From Dillenia suffruticosa (Eukaryota; Streptophyta; Magnoliopsida; Dilleniales; Dilleniaceae), in assembly GCA_033439265.1 (NCBI GenBank), contig JAVTVX010000026.1, positions 13,145,001 to 13,209,000 on the forward strand: a stretch of DNA of 64,000 nt, given 5' to 3'. Each line of letters starts with the position of its first letter. The stretch's first letter is position 1. Position numbers and translations under genes: made by a program. The notes under the pieces were generated by a model. It was given only the letters and a program-made list of their open reading frames with translations. It was not told the origin of the DNA and searched no databases. Below, piece after piece: positions 1 to 10,734 of this stretch.

Positions 1-779
1 ATTAATGGTGAAAAAGTTCAGTACATGAGACGGAGGACTTTCTCTGCATCCTTCGAAGTTCGTGAAGGTAAAAATCATAGGAGTTACATGTGTTGCACAC
101 ATGGACCACTTCTCCATTAATCTTTTGGTCTTTTTTCCTCCATTGACCCCGTCTTGTATTCTCCTGTCCCCACACATACCCCATAATATTTATATTTCCC
201 CCTCCAGACTGCGCCGCTTCTTTCTTCTCTTTTTTGCCTTACTTTACACAAGATCATATCCTTAAAGTGCCATCTCCACTTTTATATGTTCTTTAATATA
301 TATATAATAATTCTTTATGAGAAAGCCTGGAACTTTTGATTAGCTAGTCAATTGGGTAATTACCAGACTATTAAGGTTGCAGCAAGAGTGGCATGTAAAA
401 TGAGCGAGTCGTTATATGATCTTTCATGATATATGTTATATTTTTGGGATATTACGTTGAATATTTGAGAAGACTTTCAAAAAGTCTATCAAACTGAGAA
501 GGGCAGGACTATGGAAGTTGAGAAGGAAAGAGCCCCCTAACCAGCCAATGAAATACAACGTATGCCGGAATCCAATTGCATTTCTCATTTCCCCTGCTTC
601 TATAGTCCATTCTTCCAACTTGTTAGTCTTTGGCCTTTGGTTTCCAAGTCAACTGCCGTGTCTCATCCATTAGAAGCCCATGGGATATAGGGCTGAAGGA
701 AAGAAACATATTGAGAAACCTAGAACAATTTAGAGAAATTAGGTGGCACTTGATTCTTTGAGGGATAGTTTTTCTGGTG
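1..779. other. 5' flank of first ectodomain unit, part of a duplicated segment
   Basis: No gene is recognisable here. The stretch is nearly the same as 5412-6161, which precedes the third ectodomain exon, and weaker similarity is visible upstream of the second and fourth units (about 2960-3598 and 7900-8437). It therefore looks like conserved promoter and leader DNA copied along with each ectodomain exon. Compared with the copy before 6162, this one keeps an extra stretch of about 28 bases near 370-400. The duplication appears to start at or beyond the left edge of the window. Confidence 0.6.
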
Positions 780-1488
780 ATGGCAATCGCTAGTCGAGTA
801 CCAGTATCCTTTTTGTTATTTCTTTTGCAACATGTGCTTGTTCACCCAGCCAAAGATGACAAGAAATGCCCGGCAATCCTCTATTGTTCTTACCAATTTC
901 AGTTAACCTTCCCCTTCACAAACTACACTCATCCAGATTGCGGTCTGTGGATGATTAAATGCACACAGGACACTGCACTGGTCCAGCTTGTTAAGCAGGG
1001 CGATTGGTATAAGGTTACCTACATCAATCAACTCCCACCTCAATCGATTACAATTCTCGACCCAATCCTTGAGTATAACCTGAACAACAAGAACTGTAAT
1101 GCCCTCAACAATTAATCACTTCCTATCTCTCCTTTTATTTCCTTAACCATTCACAATCATACCTTGTTCAAGTGTAAATCAAGGTATGGCAATGATCCAA
1201 GTCTGGCAAGTTATTTGCATTATGATGAGTATCCAGGCTTTATTATCTACTATGATCCTTCAAACCCTGACCTCTCAGCTCCAGGGTCTCCTCCACAGCA
1301 TTGTTCTGTTATTCAGATGCCAAGGACATGGAATGAGAAAAATTCCACAAACCTGTTTGACATACTTACACCAAAGATCACCCTTGATTATCAAGTGACT
1401 TCGGAGTGCCTTGACTGCCACTCTAAAGGCGGCCAATGCGTTCAAAATGCCATCTCCAGGACCTTTCAATGTAACGTTTTGAAAAAAG
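780..1488 (+). pseudogene. LRK10L/WAK-like ectodomain exon 1, broken by an in-frame stop
   Basis: The ATG at 780 opens a signal peptide (MAIASRVPVSFLLFLL) followed by the start of a GUB_WAK_bind-type domain (CPAILYCSYQ, LTFPFTNYTHPDCGLWMIKC). Reading stops at TAA 1113-1115, where the paralogue at 6162 has TAT. The frame then resumes and carries the distal half to the WAK-associated cysteine cluster SECLDCHSKGGQC. An 18-base gap relative to the paralogue lies near 1206-1213. The exon ends in a consensus donor at 1489 after one base of a codon (phase 1), which matches the microexon at 9358. No transmembrane or kinase exon follows before the next ectodomain. In the family this region is the extracellular, probably cell-wall-sensing part of a receptor kinase. 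With the stop it is probably non-functional, although a 112-residue truncated secreted product is possible. Confidence 0.75.
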
Positions 1489-3598
1489 GTATGAGCATCA
1501 TTGCCAGATTTTTTCTTTTTGCTCTTGCATAACTGCTTCTTTTCTCTGTAGAGTACCGCAACTTATACCTCTCTCTTTCCTATTTAAGATTCTCCATATT
1601 TGCTTGATTCTGATTGTCATAGTGGCAGAATTGAAGAGATAATGGTTTTCCTGCATGATTGCCCAAGCCATATTACTTGAACCTTTTGAATTTCAGTAGA
1701 AGATGGGAAGTGATCTATATATAAATATACAATTCATTAGAAAAGAGAGATAAGTAAACCTGAGTCAATTATTTAATGTTTATAAAGAGGGTAAAGTATT
1801 AAAACGTCTGCAACTTACTTGCAGTGTCTCTCCAATTTCCTCCATTATTTTTTTATTTTTTTTTCCTGGAGATCTCCTTGCTTTCTCTCCCTGAAAGTCT
1901 TCACGAATTGCTAATTGAACATATTCTTGAACTTGTTTATCCCCTGTAGTCTTTTCTGCTGTCAGCTTAAGACCCAAAAATAGTCTGACACCTTATTGGA
2001 TGGACTGCGATTCTTCAATGCTTTTTGATGGGTCCACAATGATGACCTTCTTCTCCACGAGACTTGTGTCCATTTTTCTAGTTCTATTCTAGATTGGTTC
2101 ATGGCAGAAGTTCAGTTTGGTGGTGTGTAGACATACTAGACTTACTCATTGGAGTTTCTCTTCTTCCGTAAATCCTGAAGTTTGCTATTACAGTCTTGTG
2201 CATCTATTCATAACAGACTTCACCACTCTCCGTTGCTGTTACTTCACCAACATATTGCCTGTGTGCATGCTATTTGAGCCGTGGATGTTTTAGATATCAG
2301 GTCCAATAGAAATCAATCCTGGTCAAATTTTATATCAAAGATGAAAAAGTACAAAAACATCTGCAGTTCAATTGCAATGGCTCTTAAATTTCCTCCATCC
2401 TTTCTTTTTAACTGGATCTCCCCTGCTTTGTGGCACTTCGAAGCCTTCGCTAAATGTTCATTGAATGTAATTTTCAATCTTGTTCTTTTCCAGTAACATT
2501 TTCTACCATCAGTTTGAACTTTGCAAGCTTCACAGCAAAAAAATATATATATCTTCTTGCCCTTGGAAAATTTTGATTATTTAAGGCATTTGATGCGGCC
2601 TGCAATGGTTTCTTATATAAAGGTAACTACTACTCTTGCTAAAACCAAAACAATCTTCTACATTTTGCCAAATAAGATTTACTGGATTTCACCACCTCCC
2701 ACGTATGGATTGCCATTGCCATTTTTGCTGTTTCAACACCTGAAAAACCCAGAGTTTGATAGTGGGTCAATGGATATCATGAAAGATGGTTTTTGCTAAT
2801 TTATCCCTCTGCCCATAGGATACCAAAAACTGTTGACAGGGATAACCCTTTTTTTTCCTTTTTATTTCCTTAAAGAAAGGATTGGTTAATACTTGTATTG
2901 CACCCTATGACACGTCGATGCAGGCAGAGTTTGTGGCATAAGAACTAGGACTGTAGAGAGGGAATAGCAGAATTCTAGAAATCATTGCGTTTTAGTCTTC
3001 TGAAAGTCTTGTGCTTCAAGCAGTTTAATCAGGAAAAAGCGACATGGGAGGAGTATCAATAACGGCAAATAATTTCATTAGGAGTGAAGGATACGTCATT
3101 GGACTTTCTTCACATAGCTTTGGACTCATTGAGAGGAAAATCAAGGAGGAACGCGTTTTGGATGGACCATTTCTCCATTTATTTTCACTTTGAGAATTTT
3201 GTTTGTCTTTTTCCCTCCCTTGACCCCGTCTTACACTTTCTCCTCGTCCCTACATATGCCCCGCTGCATTTATGTTTCTTACTTTCTATGCCAGTGTGTG
3301 TTTCTTCCAACGGTCTATTAACTGATAGGGACTGAGGAAGTTGAGCAGGAAAATTTCTCTTTGATCTCCCTATGCAACCAATAAAATCACAGGGTATGCA
3401 ACAACCCAAAACAATTTCCGATTCGCGTCCAATCTTTCAATTCCAAAGTCTTCTGCCTTAATTTCCAGGTCAGCGGAAATGCAAGCCCCTTAATCATATT
3501 GGATAAGTTATAAAACAAACATGCAAAAGAAAACAAGAAACACTCGGAGAAGTTAGGAGTTAAGTTGGTTCTAGGGTGCTGAATTGCAGAATTAGACT
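1489..3598. other. Spacer after unit 1, with a second downstream-type segment and unit 2 leader
   Basis: Bases to about 2245 are the near-identical counterpart of 6890-7675. A further, more diverged version of the same downstream sequence seems to begin near 2330. From about 2960 to 3598 the sequence resembles the leader found before the other ectodomain exons. I searched the frames for the kinase motifs (glycine loop, HxD, DFG, APE) and see none, so units 1 and 2 have no kinase of their own. Confidence 0.55.
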
Positions 3599-4408
3599 AT
3601 GGCAATTGCTAGTCTAGAACTAGTAGTACTATTATTTTTTTTTTTTATGTTTTCACAACACGTGCTTGTTCACTCAGTTGAAAGGGAGAAGAGATGTCCA
3701 CCATCCTTTCAGTGTCCAAACTGCGCAGGGCAGGAACTTTTCCCTCCCCTCACAAATTGTAGACGTCCAGAGTGTGGTCTGTTGAAGATTGACTGCACAC
3801 ACCCAACTCCAATGATCAAACTATTTGATCAGCCAGGCATAGCCGCGTGGTATAGTATCTTGTCCATCAAACAAGACCAAAATCAAACAACAATTCTCGA
3901 CCTAGATCTTGAACATAACCTGCAAAACAACCAGTGTGAAGCGTCCCAGAATGATTCAGTTCCCAGCTCTCCTCTTGTTTTCTTTACCATGTTAAATCTT
4001 ACTGTATTCAACTGTAATCCGAGTATTCCTGATCATCCAATTAGTTCTCCTAGAGAGAAACAATGTAATACGTGTCCAGGCCTAAAAATCGACTACAATA
4101 TTTCAAACCATGACGATTCAAGTACTGGCACTCCTTCACACGGCCTGGTGATTCGGGTGCCAAGGACAGGGGATCCTGAGAAGGAAAAAGAAGCAAGAGA
4201 ACTGTTTGAAAAAGCCCCTGAAAATATCAAACTTGATTATCATATTCCAATGTCGGTTCAACTGTCCTCTGACTGTCTTGACTGCGACCACCAAGGCGTC
4301 CAAATATGCGGGAAGTTTCATGGTCCCAACAATGGTAACTGGTTATCTCTTCTACTCTTGCGCGCAGCATGCCTTTTCTGCTTTTCTAAGTACAATGCCA
4401 CAATCTGA
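3599..4408 (+). CDS. LRK10L/WAK-like ectodomain exon, open reading frame (possible soluble protein)
   Basis: The ATG at 3599 begins a 269-residue open frame. A signal peptide (residues 1-24, very rich in Leu and Phe) leads into a GUB_WAK_bind-like domain with CPPSFQCPNC and ECGLLKIDC, several N-glycosylation sites, and a terminal WAK-associated cysteine motif SSDCLDCDHQGVQICG. A good splice donor follows base 4334 in phase 1, the phase required by the microexon at 9358. If the donor is used, the exon is 3599-4334; if not, the frame reads on to the stop at 4406-4408 and gives a secreted protein without a membrane anchor. It is more diverged than units 1 and 3 are from each other. There is no kinase exon between it and the next unit. 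Identity as an ectodomain is secure; whether it is an independent gene is not. Confidence 0.65.
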   Translation: MAIASLELVVLLFFFFMFSQHVLVHSVEREKRCPPSFQCPNCAGQELFPPLTNCRRPECGLLKIDCTHPTPMIKLFDQPGIAAWYSILSIKQDQNQTTILDLDLEHNLQNNQCEASQNDSVPSSPLVFFTMLNLTVFNCNPSIPDHPISSPREKQCNTCPGLKIDYNISNHDDSSTGTPSHGLVIRVPRTGDPEKEKEARELFEKAPENIKLDYHIPMSVQLSSDCLDCDHQGVQICGKFHGPNNGNWLSLLLLRAACLFCFSKYNATI

Positions 4409-6161
4409 CACCTCTCTCCCCCTTATCTGGATTACTATATTTGCTTCGTTTTGATCAACTATTTGTATTGTAAGGATTTCTTGCATGGTTTCACAAGTTC
4501 ATACTACTTGAATCTTGACTGCTTGGAGTTTAGGTATCAAGTTCTGTTCAATTAGTACCAAAAACTAATAAGTTCTAGATGCGGAGACCATCATCTTTGA
4601 CTTTATACAAGTTCCCAATATCATATGATAACATCTTTAGAATTATTTTAGTAAAAGATAACAATTGTTTTGTATATAAAAATTTTAACTCAAATGAAAA
4701 AAGAAGGATATACCCAAATCTGGTTGTTTTTATGGTGGAAGAGTGGCGGCTGACTTGCGCTGCCTCTTGGATTTCTTTCACCATCGAATGTACCCTTCAA
4801 CCTTCTTCATCACCTGTAATGTTTTCTGTTCTCAGTTTGAATTTTGAATATTCGGAGACATTTCTTATTGGATATATTCTGATTCATCGGGGCCTTTGAG
4901 GTGATCTGCATGGGTAAAAATCCCCACTCCGACTTCTATGGGTCATGTTGTCTAGTTGTACCAGTAATAATGGGAATTTGTAGGTTAAGGACTAAAATTG
5001 TGTAGAGGACTGATTGTTAATGGATGATACAATGACCGTCAATCTTATGAATATGACCATCAATCTTATGAATATCAATATTTATGGGGTTTCTAGAAAA
5101 TTAATATCGATATTTAACTGTTGGTTGTTATTAATATTTGTGGGTTAGTGGCGAATTAGATGATGATTCAATATTTATTTTATTAATTACCAATCATTTT
5201 ACCATGTTATTTGAGAATTGATGAATTTTAGACAGCAACTCAATAGGCACCAACCACATAGTATTAATATCATGGGAAATTGTAAAAAAAAAATCCGGAG
5301 CAGAGGAATGCTAGAAATCGTTGTGTTTTAGTTCCTGTTTTTCGAGAGAGACAATGCTTCAAGCATGTTTCATGACGAAAACAGAAGTGCTTACACTTCA
5401 AGGAGTAGAAACTACTGGTGAAAAAGTTCATTGCATGAGACGGAGGACATTCTCTGCATCCTTCAAAGTTCGTGAAGGTAAAAATCATAGGAGTAACATG
5501 TGTTGCACAGATGGACCCCTTCTCCATTTATCTTTTTGTCTTTTTTCCTCCATTGACCCCGTCTTGTATTCTCCTGTCCACAAACATACCCCATAATATT
5601 TATATTTCTCCCTCCAGACTCCGCCGCTTCTTTCTTTTTCTCCTTTTTGCCTTGCTTTACACGAGATCATATCCTTAAAGCGCTATCTCCACTTTTATAT
5701 GTTTTTTAATAAATATCTAATAATTCTTTATGAGAAAGCCTGGAACTTTTGATTAGCAGGTCAATTGGGTATTACCAGACTAATGAGCGAGTCGTAATAT
5801 GATCTTTCATGATATATGTTATATTTTTGGGATATTACGTTGAATATTTGAGAAGACTTTCAAAAGGTCTATCAAGCTGAGAAGGACATGACTACGGAAG
5901 TTGAGAAGGAAAGAGCCCTCTAACCAACCAATGAAACACAACGTATTCCGGAATCCAAGTGTATTTCTCATTTCCCCTGCCTCTATAGTCCATTCTTCCA
6001 ACTTGTTAGTCTTTGGCCTTTGGTTTCCAAGTCAACTGCCGTGTCTAATCCATTAGATGCCCATGGGAAATAGGCTGAAGGAAAGAAACATATTGAGAAA
6101 CCTAGAACAATTTAGAGAAACTAGGTGACACTTGATTCTTTGAGGGATAGTTTTTCTGGTG
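4409..6161. other. Spacer between ectodomain units 2 and 3
   Basis: The first part includes a diverged copy of the common downstream segment (about 4730-4870). A short AT-rich stretch follows, with the repeated phrase ATCTTATGAATAT near 5043-5077. From about 5300 the leader seen before the other ectodomain exons begins, and from about 5412 it is nearly identical to bases 1-779. No kinase motif, RNA gene or other coding region is visible. Confidence 0.5.
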
Positions 6162-7043
6162 ATGGCAATCGCTAGTCGAGTACTAGTATCTGTTTTGTTA
6201 TTTCTTTTACAATATGTGCTTGTTCACCCAGCCAAAGACTACAGGAAATGCCCGGCAATCTTCAGTTGTTCTTACCAATTACAGTTAACCTTCCCCTTCA
6301 CAAACTACAGTCATCCAGATTGTGGTCTGTGGATGATTAAATGCACTCAGGACACTGCACTGGTCCAGCTTGTTAAGCAGGGCGATTGGTATAATGTGAC
6401 CTACGTCAATCAACTCCCATATCAATCGATTACAATTCTTGACTCAATCCTTGAGTATAACCTGAAGAACAAGAACTGTAATGCCTTCAATGATTATTCA
6501 CATCCCAGCTTTCCTTTTATTTCCTTTTCCATGTACAATCTTACCTTGTTCAAGTGTAAATCAAGGTATGGCGATGATCCAAGTCCGGCGACTGAGGAAT
6601 ACTTCAAGGGTTATTTGCATTATGATGGGTGTCCAGGCTTTATTATCTACTATGATCCTTCAAACTCTAGCCTCTCAGCTTCAGGGTCTCCTCCACAGCA
6701 TTGTTCTGTTATTCAGATGCCGAGGACATGGGATGAGAAAATTTCCACAAACCTGTTTGAGATACTTACACCAAAGATCACCCTTGATTATCAAGTGACT
6801 TCGGAGTGCCTTGACTGCCACTCTAAAGGCGGCCAATGTGCTCAAAATGCCAACTCCAGGACCTCTCAATGTAATGTTTTGAAAAAAAGGTATGAGCATC
6901 ATTGCCAGATTTTATCTTTTTGCTCTTGCATAACTGCTTCTTTTCTCTGTAGAGTACCGCAACTTATACCTCTCTCTTTCCTATTTAAGATTCTCCATAT
7001 TTGCTTGATTCTGATTGTCATAGTGGCAGAATTGAAGAGATAA
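6162..7043 (+). CDS. LRK10L/WAK-like ectodomain exon, intact frame, donor phase shifted
   Basis: The ATG at 6162 opens 293 residues with no stop. There is a signal peptide (about residues 1-23), a GUB_WAK_bind-like domain with CPAIFSCSYQ and HPDCGLWMIKC, N-glycosylation sites (NYS, NVT, NLT), and the WAK-associated motif SECLDCHSKGGQC. It is the near-identical sister of the broken exon at 780. The likely donor is at 6890, so the exon would be 6162-6889. The A-run before it has seven bases (6882-6888) against six in unit 1, which puts the donor in phase 2 and not phase 1. Splicing to the shared microexon at 9358 would therefore shift the frame. Read through, the frame ends at 7043 after a hydrophobic, probably intronic tail. 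No kinase follows before unit 4. A secreted decoy-like protein or a dead duplicate are both possible. Confidence 0.62.
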   Translation: MAIASRVLVSVLLFLLQYVLVHPAKDYRKCPAIFSCSYQLQLTFPFTNYSHPDCGLWMIKCTQDTALVQLVKQGDWYNVTYVNQLPYQSITILDSILEYNLKNKNCNAFNDYSHPSFPFISFSMYNLTLFKCKSRYGDDPSPATEEYFKGYLHYDGCPGFIIYYDPSNSSLSASGSPPQHCSVIQMPRTWDEKISTNLFEILTPKITLDYQVTSECLDCHSKGGQCAQNANSRTSQCNVLKKRYEHHCQILSFCSCITASFLCRVPQLIPLSFLFKILHICLILIVIVAELKR

Positions 7044-8437
7044 TGGTTTTCCTGCATGATTGCCCAAGCCATATTACTTGAACCTTTTGAATTTCTGTAG
7101 AAGATGGGAAGTGATCTATATATAAATATACAATTCATTAGAAAAGAGAGATAAGTAAACCTGAGTCAATTATTTAATGTTTATAAAGAGGGTAAAGTAT
7201 TAAAACGACGTCTGCAACTTACTTGCAGTGCCTCTCCAATTTCCTCCATTATTTTTTTATTTTTTTTCCCGGTGATCTCCTTGCTTTGTCTCCCTGAAAG
7301 TCTTCACGAATTGCTAATTGAACACATTCTTGAACTTGTTTATCCCCTGTAATCTTTTCTGCTGTCAGTTTGAAATTTGAAGCTTAAGACCCAAAAATAG
7401 TCTCATCCCCTATTGGATAGACTGCGATTTGTCAATGCTTTTTGATTGGGTCTGCAATGATGACCTTCTCCTCCACAAGTCTTGTATCCATTGTTCTAGT
7501 GCTGTTCTAGATTGGTTCATGACAGAAGTCCAGTTTGGTGGTGTGTAGACATACTAGACTTAATCCTCATTGGAATTTCGCTTCTTCCATTATTCCTGAA
7601 GTTGCTATTACAGTCTTGTGCATCTGTTCAAGTCTGTTATCGTAGACTTCACCGCTCTCCTTTGCTATTACAGTTCCTGCTGTGAGTCTATGGATTGTAT
7701 AAAGGTGTGTTGTTGATATAGTACGCTGAGTTTTTACCCAAAAAAAAAAAAGTACGCTGAGTGAAGACTGCACATAAGCGTTTATGCACAATGTCTGGCC
7801 AAGAAAGGGTTGGATTTTAGTGCACTCGATTACAAGTTAATGGTGGCATTTGTTGTTTGAGAACTAAGGTCTGCCTTGATTGGAGAACTAGAGGGTGGAA
7901 AGTTATGTGTTTTGGTTCCCATTTTCTGGGAGAATTACTTCTGAAGCAGTTTCAAGAGGAAAAGGAAAATCTAGAAACGAAGATGGTGAGTAATTTCGTT
8001 TGGACTTTTCTTCACATAATATCCCCTGAAATTCATCTAGGAGAAAACTAACAAGTGTTACACGTGGACCACTTACTTTTGTATGTCTTTTATCTATTAT
8101 TTTTTTCCCTCCTTGACCAAGTCCATATACCCCAACCACCCCCCCGGGCGAGGGGGGGGGGGAGGCGCAACATTTATGTGTCCCAATTTTCCTTCCACTC
8201 TTTCTATTTATCCTTACTGCAGTTCTTTGCACTAAATAATACCCTCAAAACACCGATCCTATTAAATACGAAGGTGCAACGAGAAAACATTTTTCATTTT
8301 CTAATATTTTCTTAAGGGGGATACAAGTGTAATTGAATAAAAGTGGTAGGAGCATCTTGAACCAAATATGTTATGAAAAATCTTCCGAGTCATACACAGC
8401 TGGTGTCATCTGGTAATGATCGGTTATGGAAGTTAGG
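7044..8437. other. Spacer between ectodomain units 3 and 4
   Basis: Up to about 7675 this is the near-identical copy of the region after unit 1. From about 7900 to 8130 it resembles the leaders of the other units. A C-run followed by a G-run lies at 8139-8164 (CCACCCCCCCGGGCGAGGGG and more G), which could fold as a GC hairpin. No coding region is supported. Confidence 0.5.
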
Positions 8438-9134
8438 ATGGAAAATACAAGCCTAGTATAAGTATTTGTTTTGCTTATGTTGTTGCAAAATGTGCTTGGC
8501 CAAAAAGTGGAGAGGTTGAGGTTTGTCCACCATGCTTTCAATGTCCAGACCTCCAAGCACAGGTACCTTTTCCTTTCACCAATTCTACTCATCCAGAATG
8601 TGGTCTGTTGATGATTGACTGCAACCTCAGGTCATGGTCCAATTTGAGGATAATGGAAAGTGGTACAACGTTATCTACATTGATCAATTCCCAAGCAATA
8701 ACGTATAGTTACCTCATAAATTGCAATTTGTTTAACAATTCAATTCCTACTTTTGTTTCCTATACCATGAACAATCTTACCTTGTTCAAATGTAACTCAA
8801 GTGATGGTACGAGTTCCACAATGAAGGAGTACTTTCACAGGTTGCTCGATCTATAAAGTGTGTCCATGCATCAATATCTACTACTATTATACAAATGGTG
8901 ACGGTGTGATTCCTGGGACTCCTCTAGAATGCTCAGTTGTTAGGATTCCAAAGCCATGGGTTGATAAGGAACCAAAATCAAACAACCTGTTTGAATTAGC
9001 TAATGCAAGGGTCAAGCTTGACTATCAATTGACTTCTGAGTGTCTTGATTGCCCCTCTAAATGCAGCCGATGTGATCAAAATGCAAGCCTGAGTGATTTT
9101 AGTAGTGTCAGTCTGGTGAAATATTCAACAAGTG
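8438..9134 (+). pseudogene. Decayed ectodomain exon of the LRK10L kinase gene
   Basis: This exon sits directly before the only kinase module of the cluster and aligns in order with the other three ectodomains. It has several lesions. The ATG at 8438 meets TAA at 8459-8461 inside the signal peptide. A one-base deletion relative to unit 2 lies between about 8490 and 8523. A second frameshift lies near 8851. Between these, the domain is plain: CPPCFQCPD, HPECGLLMIDC, then CSVVRIPKPW and SECLDCPSKCSRCDQ. The donor GT at 9135 leaves one base of a codon (phase 1) and matches the microexon at 9358-9390. As read, the exon cannot make a full ectodomain. Sequencing error at one site would not explain three lesions. 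Confidence 0.7.
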
Positions 9135-9357
9135 GTATAAGATCATTTCTCTGCAGAACACGTCTCTCTCACTCTCTCTCCTATGTAGACTGCTCTAATT
9201 TGCTTCTTTAATTAATTGTTTGTGGGAATTGAAGTGAAAGCTTTATCGGGATTTATCAATTCTATGTTTCTTTTTCTCTAGAATTGAACTAAGATCTATA
9301 ATGATGAGCCAAAAGTAAAAAAGCTTTAAACTAAATTCGTTCTCACTCCTATTGCAG

Positions 9358-10734
9358 GTAATGAAAGGAATGTGGTGATATTTGCGACAGGTAATATGCC
9401 TCTTCTTCGCTGGAGTCGAACTTTTTGAAGCCAAAAGCATAACTATCGAACACAATTTTGCTAACTACCATGTCTTGCCCATCCCTACAAGTCCACTCTA
9501 AATCATTTCTACTTCCACAATTGCACCATTTCCTGCGCATTAATAGGATTCATCACAATTTCACTCAAATTTTTAAGACTATTTCTAACGTAGTTTGCAT
9601 AGTTTGTCTATTTCAGTCAGTGAGACATTTTACTCTCCCCCCCCCTTTATTTCAGCCATCTCTGGTGCTGGAATAGGAGCAATTATAATGGTTCTCCTCT
9701 TATGTTTATGGAGAAACTTGAGAAGTAAAAGAGAGACCGATAAAAGTGTTGAGGCATTCATCAAGAGATACGGATCTCTCTCTCCTAGAAGGTACAGGTA
9801 TTCAGAGATTAAGAAAATGACAAGCTCCTTCAAGTCTGAACTTGGCAAAGGAGGGTATGGTAGTGTTTATAAAGGAAAACTACGTGATGGTCGTTTAGTA
9901 GCAGTGAAGGTCTTGGACAGGGAAAAAGGCCGTGGAGAGGATTTTATAAATGAGATTGTTAGCATTGGCCGGACTTCCCACGTCAATGTTGTCACACTTC
10001 TTGGATTCTGTTTCGAGGGTAAGAAAAGAGCTCTTGTCTATGAGTTCATGCCTAATGGTTCTCTTGAAAACTTCATCTTTGCTGAACAAGACTCTGAATG
10101 TCGTAAATTGGGTTGGGAAACACTTTACCGAATTGCACTCGGCATTGCTCAGGGATTGGAGTACTTACATCGTGGTTGCCAGGCGCGCATTTTGCATTTT
10201 GATATAAAGCCTCAGAACATTCTTCTCGATGAGGACTTCTGCCCAAAAATCTCCGATTTTGGCCTTGCAAAGCTGTGCCCGAAGAAAGAGAGTATTATAA
10301 CAATGTCAGATGCAAGAGGTACTCCAGGATATGTTGCCCCAGAAGTATTTTGCAGAAGCATTGGAGGGGTCTCGCACAAATCGGATGTCTATAGCTATGG
10401 AATGATGGTTTTGGAAATGGTTGGAGGAAGGAAGAACATCCGTGTTGGTGTTGATCACACTAGCCAGATATATTTTCCCTACTGGATATACAAGCAGCTT
10501 GAATTTCATAAAGAACCTAGACTTGAAGGAATAACAAACGAAGAGGACAAGCAGAAAGCAATGAAGATGATACTAGTGAGCTTATGGTGCATCCAGACCG
10601 ACCCCTCAATCAGGCCCCCAATGAGTCAAGTGGTGGACTTTTTGAGAGGGATGGTCGAGGCCATCCCAATGCCACCTAGGCCTTTCCTATCATTTCCTTT
10701 AGGATCACCTCCTCGAAATGCAAATCCATTGTAG
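9358..10734 (+). CDS. LRK10L-type receptor kinase: transmembrane microexon and kinase exon
   Basis: Two exons are supported: 9358-9390 (33 nt, phase 1 in and out) and 9656-10734 after an acceptor TTTATTTCAG. Joined, they read NERNVVIFAT followed by AISGAGIGAIIMVLLL, a single transmembrane helix, then a basic stop-transfer (WRNLRSKRE). A complete Ser/Thr kinase follows with glycine loop GKGGYGSVYKG, VAVK lysine, HFD in place of HRD (so a non-RD kinase that keeps the catalytic Asp), DIKPQN, DFG, GTPGYVAPE and a C-terminal proline-rich tail. LRK10L kinases are plasma-membrane receptors linked to rust resistance and other stress responses. The adjacent ectodomain exon (8438-9134) is damaged, so the kinase would need another upstream exon, a cryptic start, or may be a relic. 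The kinase itself shows no lesion. Confidence 0.85.

Noticed and set aside
7903..8232. 109-codon minus-strand frame before unit 4
   Set aside because: It spans the C/G-run and leader DNA with no family match; low-complexity content explains its length.
1533..8300. Kinase remnants belonging to ectodomain units 1-3
   Set aside because: I looked for glycine-loop, HxD, DFG and APE motifs in all frames and found none.
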